A DNA stretch of 64,000 nucleotides from CBDBBY01 sp965203215 (GCA_965203215.1 CBDBBY010000001.1:3472001-3536000); one strand, 5' to 3'; counted from the stretch's first letter, positions 1 to 11,000 are shown. The notes: generated by a model not told the origin, from the sequence alone. A program made the numbers and translations.

Positions 1-470
1 AGCAAAAGCACCCGCGGCCGTATGACGATGGCGCGGGCAAGTGCGACGCGCTGCCTCTGCCCGCCGGACAGCTCGTGCGGTTTTCTGCCTTCAAGGCCCT
101 TCAAACGAACGAGTTCAAGTGCTTCGCCCACCCGGCGGGCCTGTTCTGCCCTGGAAATCTTCCGAACGGACAGGCCGAAGCCGATGTTTCCTGCGACACT
201 CATATTCGGGAAAAGGGCGTAGTTCTGGAACACCATGCCCACGTCCCTCTTTTCAACGCCGAGTTCTTCAACAGGTTCGCCCGCAATGGAAATGCTGCCC
301 GATGTCGGGAAATCGAAGCCCGCGACCAGCCTGAGCAGCGTCGTTTTGCCGCAGCCTGACGGACCGAGCAGCGCATAGAATCCGCCGTTGGCGAACTCCA
401 TGCTGACGTTCTGCAACGCTTGCACGTCGTTGAATGTCTTCGAGACCGCGCGCAGGGAAACTTCAGCCAT
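1..470 (-). CDS. Spermidine/putrescine-type ABC transporter ATP-binding protein (partial, C-terminus beyond window)
   Basis: ATPase subunit that should power a polyamine-type importer at the inner membrane. The frame runs from an ATG at 470 to the window edge (about 156 codons). Visible in order: the N-terminal strand starting MAEVSLRAVSKTF, Walker A GPSGCGKTT, Q-loop MVFQNYALFPN and signature LSGGQRQRVALARA; the Walker B region is just reached when the window ends. The start codon overlaps the stop of the upstream permease (TGATG), so translation is probably coupled. The family (PotA/FbpC/CysA group) is certain from the motifs; polyamine specificity is inferred from the neighbouring permeases and PotD-like binding protein. 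Confidence 0.93.
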   Translation of the reverse strand, partial: MAEVSLRAVSKTFNDVQALQNVSMEFANGGFYALLGPSGCGKTTLLRLVAGFDFPTSGSISIAGEPVEELGVEKRDVGMVFQNYALFPNMSVAGNIGFGLSVRKISRAEQARRVGEALELVRLKGLEGRKPHELSGGQRQRVALARAIVIRPRVLL

Positions 471-1261
471 CAGCGAATGCTTCCGAATTTGTAGAAACGC
501 GCGACGATCAGCAGAAGCAGCATCGAGATCGCAATCACGATTGTGGAGACGGCGTTTATTTCGGGAGTGAAGCCTTTGCGGATCGCAGTGTAGATTTCGA
601 CCGGCAGCGTCGAAAATCCCGGCACGGCGAGGAAATACGAGATCACGAACTGATCAAAGGAGACAGCGAAAGCGAACAGCGCGGCGGCGATGACGCCCGG
701 CGCGATAGACGGAAGCGTCACTTGGCGAAACACCTGCCAATGTCCGGCGCCGAGAGAGCGGGCCGCCTCTTCAAGCTGGATATCGAAAGCGGAGAGCCGG
801 GCCGATACGACAATGACGACGTACGGCAGGGCAAGCGCGACATGACCAAGGACCATCGCGTGGAACCCGCGGCCGACGCCGGCCCAAAAGAAGAACACAA
901 GCATGGACGTGCCGATTATGAGCCAAGGAATCGCGACCGGAGGAAGCAGCAGAATTTGAAGGACGCGTTTTCCGCGAAACCTGTGTCGGAAGAAGGCAAC
1001 TGCGGCGGCGGTGCCCAATGTCGTCGAAACGACTGTCGTAACGAGCGCCACCAGCAGACTGTTGATCCCGGCATCTATCAAGCCGGCATTGGAGGCGAGC
1101 TTGACGTACCACGACGTCGTCCACTCCACGGGCAGCCTGTAGAATGGCGAAGCATTGAACGACATCGCCGCCATTACGAAAATCGGGGTGTAGAGGAAGA
1201 AGAGCGTCAGGGCCAAATAAATGCGGCCGGCAAACCGCAAGCGCCGATCCGAAGGACTCAT
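470..1261 (-). CDS. Polyamine-type ABC transporter permease (PotC-like)
   Basis: Inner-membrane permease of 263 residues with six likely membrane segments; the first follows the basic N-terminus (MSPSDRRLRFAGRIY). The cytoplasmic EAA loop that docks the ATPase is visible near residues 145-170 as EAARSLGAGHWQVF followed by LPSIAPG. Length and organisation match the PotC group of binding-protein-dependent permeases. It overlaps the upstream permease by four bases (ATGA at 1258-1261) and the downstream ATPase by one base, so the four genes form one tight operon read right to left. Substrate is inferred from family, not proven. Confidence 0.93.
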   Translation of the reverse strand: MSPSDRRLRFAGRIYLALTLFFLYTPIFVMAAMSFNASPFYRLPVEWTTSWYVKLASNAGLIDAGINSLLVALVTTVVSTTLGTAAAVAFFRHRFRGKRVLQILLLPPVAIPWLIIGTSMLVFFFWAGVGRGFHAMVLGHVALALPYVVIVVSARLSAFDIQLEEAARSLGAGHWQVFRQVTLPSIAPGVIAAALFAFAVSFDQFVISYFLAVPGFSTLPVEIYTAIRKGFTPEINAVSTIVIAISMLLLLIVARFYKFGSIR

Positions 1262-2076
1262 CCGGCGATCCTCCTGAATGCAGGGATCGAGGCGGCGAAA
1301 ATCGCCAGCACGAAAGCAAGCATGATGAACGACAGCGCCGCGCCGAGCGGCCAGTTGAACACCGTTGTGAATTGATCCTCGATTATCGTGCCGATGAACG
1401 TGCCTTTCGGCCCTCCCAGAATCCGCGGCTCCATGAACGAGCCAATCACAGGCACGAATATCAGGACGCCGCCAGCGGCGATTCCCGGAAGCGCCAGCGG
1501 AACGACGATGCGGCGAAGCGTCGTGACGTATCCGGCCCCGAGCGATCGGGCGGCGTCGATCAGATCGTCGTCTACGGCCTGCAGCGAGATGTAGCAGGTC
1601 AAAATCATGTACGGAAGATACGAGTGAACCAAGCCTATCACGACTGCCGGATAGGTGAACATGATACCGAGCGAATCAAAGCCGGGAAACACAACGCGAA
1701 TGCTGCTTTCCAATACGCCGTTTCCTCGCAATACCATCGTCCAGGAAAAGATCCTGACCAAGGCGTTGCTCCAGAACGGCAGGATGATCAGCAGGAACAG
1801 CGCTTCGCGGGAACGGCCCTTTATTGTTTTCGCAAGAACGAAAGCGCACGGAAATCCGAACAGCAGGCAAAGGCCGGTGACGAGCGCCCCCAATCCGAAC
1901 GAGCGCAGCATCAGCGCGCGATAGAAATCCTTTTCGAAGAACGCGGCATAATTCTCCAGGCTCAGCACGGCGACCCTGTTTCCGAACGGCGCGTCCGAAA
2001 GAAAGCTGAAATACAGCATCGCCGAAAGCGGAAGGAAAATGGTGAAGAGCAGCCATAGATACGCGGGGCTGAGCAT
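1258..2076 (-). CDS. Polyamine-type ABC transporter permease (PotB-like)
   Basis: Second membrane-spanning subunit, 272 residues from the ATG at 2076, with six predicted segments and an EAA-type loop (DAARSLGAGYVTTL, then VPLALPGIAAG). The N-terminus at this ATG begins directly in the first membrane helix (MLSPAYLWLLFTIF). The frame stays open upstream to the stop of the binding-protein gene at 2155 and encodes a basic stretch that looks like a normal PotB N-terminus, but no ATG, GTG or TTG is present there, so the true start may be a rarer codon or the ATG used here. Operon partner of the ATPase, the other permease and the binding protein. Confidence 0.9.
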   Translation of the reverse strand: MLSPAYLWLLFTIFLPLSAMLYFSFLSDAPFGNRVAVLSLENYAAFFEKDFYRALMLRSFGLGALVTGLCLLFGFPCAFVLAKTIKGRSREALFLLIILPFWSNALVRIFSWTMVLRGNGVLESSIRVVFPGFDSLGIMFTYPAVVIGLVHSYLPYMILTCYISLQAVDDDLIDAARSLGAGYVTTLRRIVVPLALPGIAAGGVLIFVPVIGSFMEPRILGGPKGTFIGTIIEDQFTTVFNWPLGAALSFIMLAFVLAIFAASIPAFRRIAG

Positions 2077-2154
2077 GCCCGCGACGGCAAGGCCGCGCGA
2101 CCGGCGGATGCCGCCGGTCGCGGAAATGCGCCTACGCGTGTCGCGCAGGGAAGT

Positions 2155-3228
2155 TCACTCCTGGAAGTAGGTTTTCGTCTCCTGCCAGAGCTCCAGCATT
2201 TGCTCCCTCAAGTCGTCGGGAATGGATCCCATGATCTGCACGTTCGCAACTTTCGCCGGATTGCCCATGACGGCACGATTGAATGCATCGGACGGCAGTG
2301 CCGCATTCGCGACGGCGTTCGCCGAAGCAGGCGCGCCGACGTTGGTGTCCCAAGGCACGTAGAAATCGGGGTCGATCATCCAGTCGATGAATTTCCTTGC
2401 GTCGTCCGGATTCGAGCTGCCCGCCGCGATGCTGAGGCCGTCGAGCCAGCCGATCGCGCCCTCGGCCGGGATGATGAATTCCACCGGAAGCCCGAATGCC
2501 GTCTTCGACCGGAGCGCGGACCCGCTCCAGTAGACTGCGAGATCGAATTCGTTCGCCGAGAGGAACTGATTCCACTCGTTTTCAGACGACCAGAACGTCC
2601 TGATCTGGGGCTTGAGCGCCCTCAGCTTGTCCCTGATCAGGTCCATGTCGGCAGGGTTGTTTATGTCCTGTCCGGTCGCGATGGCCGCCATCATGACAGC
2701 TTCGACCGCGTCGTCGCGCCAGCCGACTCTTCCGGCGTGGTCGGGCGACCAAAGAACCTCGATCGTCGTCGGCAGTTCCGGAAAATCGGTCGTGTCCACC
2801 GCGAAGGACGTGAGTCCCCAGACCCATGCGACGCCGAAGGTTTCGCCGTCGATGACAAGGTTCGGATTTTCGCGGAATCCGGGCGACAAGTCCGCCACGT
2901 TCGCCATGTCGGACGTGTCGATGGCTTGAATGAGTCCTTCTTCCGCAGCCTGTTTGGTGAACGCGCTGTTGATCAGAACGACGTCGTATGCGCCCGGGTT
3001 GGTTCGAAGCTTGGTGAGCATTTCCTGCTCTGAATTGAAATACTCGTGAACCACGTCGATGCCGGTCGCTTCCTTGAACGCTTCGAGCGACCACGCCTCG
3101 TCGGTGCCGTAGCCTTGCCAATTCAAGACGCGAATTTCCGCGGCTTGGGACGCGGCGGCCAGCAAGACGACAGCTGACGCGCTTGCCGCAGCGATGCGGG
3201 TTAAAGTCTTAAGGGTGAAATTGAGCAT
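2155..3228 (-). CDS. Polyamine-type ABC transporter substrate-binding protein (PotD-like)
   Basis: Periplasmic receptor of 357 residues. It has a Sec signal peptide (about residues 1-29, ending ASQAAE), then the typical PotD start EIRVLNWQGYGTDE and a two-lobed binding fold. The start at 3228 has a strong ribosome site (AGGAGG, 5 bases before the ATG). It is the first gene of the four-gene importer operon, as often seen in alphaproteobacteria. The family is clear from the N-terminal strand pattern and the operon; the ligand could be putrescine, spermidine or a related amine. Confidence 0.92.
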   Translation of the reverse strand: MLNFTLKTLTRIAAASASAVVLLAAASQAAEIRVLNWQGYGTDEAWSLEAFKEATGIDVVHEYFNSEQEMLTKLRTNPGAYDVVLINSAFTKQAAEEGLIQAIDTSDMANVADLSPGFRENPNLVIDGETFGVAWVWGLTSFAVDTTDFPELPTTIEVLWSPDHAGRVGWRDDAVEAVMMAAIATGQDINNPADMDLIRDKLRALKPQIRTFWSSENEWNQFLSANEFDLAVYWSGSALRSKTAFGLPVEFIIPAEGAIGWLDGLSIAAGSSNPDDARKFIDWMIDPDFYVPWDTNVGAPASANAVANAALPSDAFNRAVMGNPAKVANVQIMGSIPDDLREQMLELWQETKTYFQE

Positions 3229-3465
3229 TTTTTGTCCTCCTCAATGTTCGATGATATCCGCCGGCGGAACGCGGCGAAAGCCGAAACATGCGCATATCTT
3301 GCGCGCCTGCATAGAATCGAAGATATCAATGAATGTCGAGACCGCCGCATTGAAAACGCGCTTGGCGACAATGCCTCAGGAGCCGCGGCGGAATTCGGCG
3401 CTCTGCCGATTCAGGCGAGTTCGGCGATAGAGATGGACCCTATCCCTTCGGGCGGCGGAATGGCG

Positions 3466-3786
<321 letters not shown>

Positions 3787-4097
3787 TTCGAGTCGCTCCT
3801 TTCAAGGAAAAAGCGATTCATATGTGGACGACGTTGGCCGGTCAAGGTCGTGGCTGCCTCGTGCGCGCGTTTCATGCTCTTTGGGTTGATTCGGTTCCAA
3901 GTCTATAGGCGACGGTCGCTCCCCAAGATCCTGAAGACCGCGGCCGCTTGGACGATCTCCGCGCCATAGATGCGACTCTGGCGACTCGCTAGACTGCTCG
4001 GAATGATCGACGAGTTGCAAGGGGCACTCGATAGGTCCAGGTTCTCTTGACCAGACCGACGGCGACGCTTTCCGGCCTATTTCCAGGAAGTTCCAGC

Positions 4098-4395
4098 CCG
4101 GCGATGCCCGCACTCGACGACATCATAGTCATGGACCATCTCGCGTACCGCGAAATCCTTGCCGTACGCGGATCGCTTGGAGACAGAGGCAGCTATCCGC
4201 CTTATTTTCCTGCCCAACGGTGACCCCGATCAGATCCTCGCCAAGCGCCTGTACCGGCGGTGAAAAGCCCTCCGCCGATGCCGCAATACGTATTTTTGAA
4301 GCATCGCCGACATCTTCGAAAAAATCAAACCCGCGAACTGTGCAAACTACTTCGTGAACGCCAGATATGTGCCGTTCTGGATCGAAAACGCTCCA
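4098..4395 (+). pseudogene. IS630-family transposase relic (multiple frameshifts)
   Basis: Decayed C-terminal half of an IS630-type DDE transposase. Three pieces in different frames align with the family order: IIVMDHLAYREILAVR (the second catalytic D block, usually IVMDNLGSHK..AVR), RLIFLPNGDPDQILAKR (usually LLFLPPYSPDLNPIEQ.FAKLK, so the catalytic glutamate is lost), and IADIFEKIKPANCANYFVNARY (family C-terminus). The last piece closely resembles the tail FKPREYANYLVNAGY of the better preserved fragment at 33.4-33.6 kb. It lies just left of the helicase gene and may mark an old insertion edge. No intact reading frame remains. Confidence 0.6.
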
Positions 4396-4625
4396 ACGTC
4401 CACAAAATAGTGTTGCAATTGCGCCGGTTCTGCGCCTACATGTCCGCAAGAAGTTGCCACTGACAAGAAATCGAATTTCGGAGCATTCTGGTCCAGTCGC
4501 AGGAGCTCAATGCAATCTGCAATCCGGGACGTTGCGCCATTCGCGGTATCAATTTCAATAACGTGCTAGCCATTGCTATTGATCGGCGTTTCGTAGGCTG
4601 AGATCGAACAAAAAGGGGCAATCAT

Positions 4626-6797
4626 ATGCTGGACATTGTATTCGGATCAAGTGGGCAAAGTCCTCTTGAAGCTAAGCTAAGGGAGACCATCCAGGAATTG
4701 AACCCGACAGGAACGCTCTATTTTTCTTACCCCATTTTCGAAGATGCCGAAGGGCAATCCAGTGCTGATGCTCTTTTGGTTTCCGACGAATATGGATTGG
4801 TCGTTTTTGACCTTTCCGCTTCCAGCAAGGACCTTGGTCATGATCCTAACGATTGGATAGAGGAAATAAATTTCAGACAAGATGAAATTTTCAGAAATAT
4901 TCAGCGCAAGCTGTTTTCAAATAGAGACTTGGTGGAGAAGCGCACTTTGGTCATTGTTCCTGAAATCATCACAATACTTTACGAAATGCCGGATGGTATA
5001 TTTGGTGATGACTTAAATATAGTTACTATCGATTCACTAGCAGATCTATTCAAAGGATTCAAACCCAAACCCATTCCAGAAAAATACATGCGTGCGTTGA
5101 ATGCTTCAATACAACGCATTTCCACAATTAAACCCAGAATGAAAAGAACAAATGTAAAATCAGCATCTTCGTACGGTCACACGCTTCAAGAAATCGAAAA
5201 GAAGATCGCAAATTTAGACGCGTGGCAAAAACAGTTCGCGATCAATTTCCCGGAGGGACCCCAGAGAATTCGAGGCTTGGCGGGCTCGGGGAAGACAATC
5301 GTATTGGCACTAAAAGCGGCTTACCTTCACGCAACGTATCCTGAATGGAACATAGTGGTTACCTATTACAGCAAAGCACTTCGCCAACAGTTTCGGGACC
5401 TGATCCGTCGTTCCATGTTCGAAACAACAAATGACGAACCAGACTGGAGTAAAATCCAAGTGATTCACTCTTGGGGCAGTGTAGGCGAGCCGGGCTTATA
5501 TAGTGAAATCGCGCACCATTATAATCTCCAGCCAGTTTCATGGCGGGAAGCTAATAATAGATACGGTGACATGGCATTTGACGGGATTTGTAAAGATGTT
5601 TTGGATTATATTAAAAAATACAATATTTCAGATCCAAAATATGATGCCGTGTTAATTGACGAATCTCAGGACCTGCCAGCTTCCTTCTTTCGTTTGATAT
5701 ACGCGGCAACCCGCCCACCGAAAAGAATCGTGTGGGCATACGACGAACTGCAGAACTTAGGTGCTTACAATATGGCATCGCCTGAAGAACTATTCGGACG
5801 GGACGAGTTCGATCAGCCAAGAGTGGAGCTACGCAACAGGCCAGACCGACCAAAGCAAGACATCATCCTCCCGATTTGCTATCGAAATACGCCTTGGGCT
5901 TTGACTGTTGCACACGGCCTTGGCTTTGGACTGTATCGAAGGACGCTCAACCAAGACGAATCTCCTATTGTACAGATGTTTGACAATCCGAAACTTTGGA
6001 AAGAGATCGGTTACGAGGTAATTCGCGGAGCTCTAGAATTAGGATCTCAGGTTTCAGTGCGTAGGGACCCGAACAACACGCCAGATTATTATTCTGATCG
6101 AAAAGAAAGTTTAATTCAATCCGATGACGCGATCAAGTTTGAAACGTTTTCGGATTCTATACAACAGGCAGAGTGGATTGCGCGGGATATTAAGTTAGGG
6201 CTTGAGAAGCAGGAATTGGTACATGAAGACTTTTTGATTGTCTTACCGTATGCGTATACTGCTCGCTCTGAGTATGGTCACATTTGCGATGCTTTGAGGA
6301 AATATAGTATCTCTTCCCATCTAGTTGGAATTGTTTCTAGCCGTGATAAGGTATTTCAGGGTAATAGTATTGCGGTTACACATATTTTTCGAGCAAAAGG
6401 AAATGAAGCGCCAATGGTTTACTTCGCAAATTCCCATGAGTGTTACGATGGGTTTCAGCTTGCCAGAAAACGCAACATTCTATTCACGGGGATTACACGT
6501 TCGCGAGCATGGGTGCGTGTATGCGGTGTTGGGAAAAAAAGTACTTTGCTCACCGAAGAATTTAAGCGAATAGTTAATTCAGATTATAATCTGAATTTTG
6601 TTTATCCAACGACCAACCAACTCAAGGGGATTCGTCGAATACACCGAGATCGATCAAAAGAGGAGGAAAGGCAAATTAACAAGAGAATAGATTATTTTTC
6701 TGAAACTATCGAATTGATTAAGTCAGGTGAATTGCCCGTCAGCGCCATGCCACTTTCACTACAGGAAGATGCGCGCAGAATTAAACAGGCGCAGTAA
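4626..6797 (+). CDS. UvrD/Rep-like superfamily 1 helicase, defence-type
   Basis: Large protein of 723 residues. Residues 1-170 form a domain with a nuclease-like strand pattern (ADALLVSDEYGLVVFDL, about 47-63) that lacks an obvious catalytic lysine, so it may be an inactive NERD-like fold. The helicase core follows: Q motif around 198-205 (LDAWQKQFAI), Walker A GLAGSGKT (217-224), Walker B AVLIDESQD (341-349), motif III WAYDELQNLG, and motif VI NILFTGITRSRAW near 610. Codon use is clearly AT-rich compared with addA and trxA. It runs opposite to the surrounding operon and is followed after 3 bases by a DUF2290-type gene, suggesting a two-gene module. Role in phage defence is inference. Confidence 0.85.
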   Translation: MLDIVFGSSGQSPLEAKLRETIQELNPTGTLYFSYPIFEDAEGQSSADALLVSDEYGLVVFDLSASSKDLGHDPNDWIEEINFRQDEIFRNIQRKLFSNRDLVEKRTLVIVPEIITILYEMPDGIFGDDLNIVTIDSLADLFKGFKPKPIPEKYMRALNASIQRISTIKPRMKRTNVKSASSYGHTLQEIEKKIANLDAWQKQFAINFPEGPQRIRGLAGSGKTIVLALKAAYLHATYPEWNIVVTYYSKALRQQFRDLIRRSMFETTNDEPDWSKIQVIHSWGSVGEPGLYSEIAHHYNLQPVSWREANNRYGDMAFDGICKDVLDYIKKYNISDPKYDAVLIDESQDLPASFFRLIYAATRPPKRIVWAYDELQNLGAYNMASPEELFGRDEFDQPRVELRNRPDRPKQDIILPICYRNTPWALTVAHGLGFGLYRRTLNQDESPIVQMFDNPKLWKEIGYEVIRGALELGSQVSVRRDPNNTPDYYSDRKESLIQSDDAIKFETFSDSIQQAEWIARDIKLGLEKQELVHEDFLIVLPYAYTARSEYGHICDALRKYSISSHLVGIVSSRDKVFQGNSIAVTHIFRAKGNEAPMVYFANSHECYDGFQLARKRNILFTGITRSRAWVRVCGVGKKSTLLTEEFKRIVNSDYNLNFVYPTTNQLKGIRRIHRDRSKEEERQINKRIDYFSETIELIKSGELPVSAMPLSLQEDARRIKQAQ

Positions 6798-6800
6798 ACC

Positions 6801-7478
6801 TTGACCGCGCCAGCGTTGTGCCGGTTCGTTAACGAATTTTGTACATTTTTGATGAGTGAAGGGCTCGCATTTGGGATAAGTGAGCATTACGTAAAGAGCA
6901 CTAAACACCGACAACTTCATATGTCTTGGGACCGGGCAAGTGGAGGAAGCTCGTACAGCCGAGACGATGATATAGGTTATTCCACCTATTATTCGATGTT
7001 GGAGAATAGAGATTACTCTATTCTGCTGAAAGATGGTGGAATAATCCAGGTTTCGCTTGATTATTTAGGTAGCGATTTGGTAGGTCATCGTTACGTATAT
7101 GTACCATGTCCAATATATTTTGATGAAACTGATTTGGGATTGGTAGATGCGGAGATTCCATTTATGGAACTTATTGATGAACTTTGGCACAAGGAACTTG
7201 TTAGTCGATTTAGAATTAGGCCGAGCTTTAGGTTTGAGTATGATCCAAATTCAACACAAGATGATCATCCGTTCAGTCATGTACACCTAGGAAAGTCTTC
7301 AAGCAGGATACCTGTTTCCCGCCCAATTAGAGTGGAACAATTCTTTCGCTTTGTGTTTAAGAACTTTTACGCAAGTGAGTTTAAGCACCACTCTAAACTG
7401 TATGAACTTAGCTCTCAAGTTCTGCCGGAAACAATCACAGAGGAGGAAAAAAGCGAGCTTCACATGCATGTTTGTTGA
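6801..7478 (+). CDS. DUF2290-type protein, partner of the helicase
   Basis: Protein of 225 residues with no membrane segment. The stretch RFEYDPNSTQDDHPFSHVHLGK followed by SRIPVSRPIRVEQFFRFVF is characteristic of the DUF2290 family, whose function is unknown to me; here it is described in shortened form: FEYDP, HPFSHVH and RIPVSRP blocks at about residues 145-180. The frame opens with TTG at 6801, three bases after the helicase stop; an internal ATG at 6852 is an alternative but would remove the start of the conserved N-terminal helix. AT-rich like the helicase. The pairing suggests joint function, possibly antiviral. Confidence 0.75.
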   Translation: MTAPALCRFVNEFCTFLMSEGLAFGISEHYVKSTKHRQLHMSWDRASGGSSYSRDDDIGYSTYYSMLENRDYSILLKDGGIIQVSLDYLGSDLVGHRYVYVPCPIYFDETDLGLVDAEIPFMELIDELWHKELVSRFRIRPSFRFEYDPNSTQDDHPFSHVHLGKSSSRIPVSRPIRVEQFFRFVFKNFYASEFKHHSKLYELSSQVLPETITEEEKSELHMHVC

Positions 7479-8071
7479 GTATAAGGTAGGTAAAATTGAT
7501 ATGTATTAACTTTTCGTCTGCGTACCTTGTCTAAGATCCGCGGGCGGAAGTGATTGGTTACCCTGAAATAATTGCTCTGATCAAATCGTGTACTGTCATT
7601 GTTCGGCGAACGTTTGCTGTGGTGCGAAGATAGTCCATGCGGACGAGAGTTCGGGCCCGGAAAGGGCTGCCACAATAAGTTCTGTATCTTGGCTATTTTT
7701 GGTAGTTATTCCGGAATATCGTGGTTTGTCGGATTCGGTGGCGCGTTGGATTTTTAGGTTGCGGCGGTTTCATGCACTCGCGCGTCGTTCGGGTTCGGTG
7801 TTCCGGGAGCAGCAGTTGTTGCTCTCCAAGAATCATGAAACGCACTGCTGCTCCCGTTTGCCTGTCCAGAATTTGCGCAGCGGCGCAAGAAAACCACTGG
7901 GTGACGCGCCTTCAATCGCGACAAAAATGGTCGGCAGGATTGGAGAATGGAGCGGAAGCCGCCTTGAGACCACAGTTGGCCGCTATTGCTCAATCGCGTT
8001 TCAGGACTGCGGTCGATCGAACGGCGGCAGGGCATCGAATCCGACGAAATCCCGATGGGCCTTGGGCGGCA
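7479..8071. other. Intergenic stretch without a recognisable gene
   Basis: About 590 bases between the stop of the DUF2290 gene and the stop of addA, which point toward each other. I see no convincing coding frame: the open frames are short and have no recognisable motif. The only clear structure is the 13-bp inverted repeat at 7804-7856. Confidence 0.6.
7804..7856. repeat. 13-bp perfect inverted repeat, 27-bp spacer
   Basis: CGGGAGCAGCAGT at 7804-7816 is repeated in reverse complement at 7844-7856. A second smaller inverted pair (TTTCATG / CATGAAA) flanks and overlaps the same zone. It lies between two convergent genes (DUF2290 and addA), so it could act as a bidirectional terminator, but it lacks a T run; it may equally be a remnant of a small mobile element. 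Confidence 0.45.
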
Positions 8072-11000
8072 TCAATCACTCGCCGCCTGACCGGGCAATT
8101 CGGCGTTCAGCAGCGAAGCCGCGCATAAATCCCTTGGAATGAACATCAACTCGGCCGTTCGAGTCCAAAGAATGGCCGTTTCGACCTTTTTGCCGGGGTA
8201 AATTCCGTCCAGCGCGGCCTGGTACGCGCCCATTTGCCGAAGGACGCCCTCCGGAATCTCTTCGGGCTTTTTCGGCACGCCGCGATTGGTCTTGAAATCC
8301 ACCGCAAGCACTCTGTCTTCTTCGACCAGAAGCCTGTCGATGAAGCCGTGTATCGTCGCGCCACCCAATTCATCAAGGCTGGCTGCAATGCCGACTTCGG
8401 CAAGCGAGTCCTCGGCGAAGAGCCGCGCTCCGCCCGCAATGCCGAGATTTCTCTTCGCTTCTTCGAAAACCGTCTCGAATTCGGATTCGTCCACCTCCCG
8501 CTCGCCGGCATTCAACAGGTCCCGCGCGACAGACCTCAGATTCTCTTCCGGATGCTTGGGAAGATGCTCAAGCAACCGATGCACATCCCTTCCTCGTTGC
8601 AAAGCAGCGCTCTCGTCGCCCTCGCCTTCCGGCGACGGAATGGCCTTCAGGCCGCCAAGGCTGGATGGCGCGACAAGCCCAAGGACGGGCTCCGGCTGGC
8701 CGACGGGAGTTTCGGCCCAATCCGGGAGCGGAACCTTCTGCTTTGCAGATAGAGGCGCATCTTCCGCGTGTTCGGGCCATGCGCCCAGCTCGAACCGTCG
8801 CCCGGTCGACTGGTGCATTGCGAATTCGCTTGCTCCGAGACTCTGCAGCCCGCCTTCAATCAGCTGGTACCAGCTTTCGCCGTCGGAGGTGAGCCGGCCG
8901 GCGCCGCAAACGATCAGCCAGCTTTCCGCTCTGGTCATCGCGACATAGAGCAACCGCAACCGCTCACGTTTTTCGCTTTCGACTGCGGCATCCCACGCCT
9001 CCGCCATTGCCGGAGGGCGCTCGGCCTTGGCGACCTTCCAGATCGGCAATCGGCCCTCGGGAAAAAACAGCTCGTTCTGCATGATGATCGAGCGTGAGGC
9101 GGTGTCGGGAAGGAAAACGACCGGAGCTTCGAGCCCCTTGGCACCGTGCACGGTCATGACGCGCACCTCGTCGCCGGCCTGGTCAAGCTGGCGTTTGATC
9201 TCAAGATCGTCCAACGCGAGCCATTCGACGAAGCCGGTCAGAGACGGCGTCTCGGATGCTTCGTAGTCTATCGCCTGATTCAGCAAGGCGTTGATGCCTT
9301 CAGTCGACTCGCTGCCAAGCCGCGCGACCAGCTTTTCGCGTCCTTTGTGGACCCCCAGAACCCGCTCCAAAATCTCGTAGGGCAAGGAGACGTCCGCACG
9401 ACCCTTCAAGTCCTTGAGCACTCGAACGACATCGGGATGCTTCTCTTCGTTTTCGAGCAGAAAGCGGTACAGGCTTTTTTCTTCCCGGTTCGCGGCGAGC
9501 TCGTAAAGGTCGCTTTCAGCTAGACCGAACAAGGGCGACTTCAGTACGGCCGCCAGCGAGAGGTCGTCGCTTTCGACCGCAAGGAACGACAGCAGGCAGG
9601 TGAGATCCTTGACCGCGAGCTCCTCCGAAATCCTTAGACGGTCCGTGCCCGCGATCGGGATGTTCCGAACTTTCAGTTCTTCGATGATCTTGAAGAACAA
9701 CTCCGCGCGCCGCTGGACCAGAATCAGAATGTCGCCTGCCGAAATTGGACGAGAGCCGCCCTGACCGTCCGGCCTCGGCAGCTTGCTTCCGATCATCCAA
9801 CCGATAGTGTCCGCGATCCGTTCCGCGAGCACGGCATGCGCAGGCGGTTCGACAAACTTGGTGTCCCGAGGGCGATGCCAATCGGGAGGCGTCCCGTCCT
9901 CCGATTTTTCAATGAAGGGCCAGATGTCCACGCGGCCGGGCATGTCGGATTTGAAAGCCTTGTGCGTCGTACGGCCCTCGAAGCCAATTTCCAGGCTGCC
10001 GTCGAAAACCCTGTCCACCAGCCTCAAGATCGCATCGGCGGAGCGGAAAGAGTAATTCAGCTCCTCGTTGATGAAGCTCTTTTCCGCTGCTTGGAATCTT
10101 TCGCGGAAATGCTTCCTCATGACCGCGAACTGTTCGGGCGCCGCGCCTTGAAATCCGTAGATCGATTGCTTTTCGTCGCCGACCGCGAAGACGGTCCGGT
10201 TGACATCCCCTCTCGCGCTCGACCCAGCCGTGAACTCTTCCGCCAGCCGGCTGACGATTTCCCACTGCACCGGGCTCACGTCCTGCGCTTCGTCGACAAG
10301 AATGTGGTCTATGCCGCCGTCCAGGCGATACAGCACCCAGTCCGATATTCCGGGATTGGACAGCAAGGACAGGGCCTTCAGAATCAGGTCGTTGAAGTCC
10401 AGCATCGCGTTCGCGCGTTTGCGTTCCTCGAACTCCTCCAAAAAGCTAGCTGCGAATTCGTGCAACGCGATTGATTTTTCCGCGGCGGCGAGCGCCATTC
10501 GGGGCGCTCTCGCGGCCGCGACGCGCTCCATGTATTCGTCCAACCGGAAAGCGTCCGGTCCCATCGCCGCGCGGGTTTTCTTGGTCGGAAACTTGCCGAC
10601 CTTGGGCTCGAACGGCGAACTCGCGGAACCGCCGAACAGCATGACGGATTCAAGCAATTTCAGATCTTCCGCGCCCGGCGTCCGCAAATTCAGCCTTGCA
10701 AGCTTATCCATCGCATTGTTGTCGGAACTCGTGCCGCGCTCGAGTTCCGACAACAGCGAGGAGAGCAGATCGACATCGTCCGGTCCGAACATGCTGCGGG
10801 CCAGAGCGGCGATGGAGTCGCCCTCGGCGATGCCGAACAGCTCCAGAATTCCCTTGGTGCTGGCCGTGCCTCGGAACAGATGCCGATTTGCGGATATTTG
10901 ATCGACAAAGTCAGGCAGCATGGCGGAAGTGGCATGCTTAGCCATCTCGTCGAAGGCCCGCTGTCGAACAAGAGCGACCCGCTCGAGCACTTGGTCCCGC

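Noticed and set aside
434..1375. Plus-strand open frame of 313 codons
   Set aside because: Antisense to the PotC-like permease gene; composition (Arg, Asp, Gln-rich) is typical of a shadow frame and there is no motif.
4129..4449. Minus-strand 106-codon frame
   Set aside because: Antisense to the IS630 relic; its peptide has no recognisable motif.
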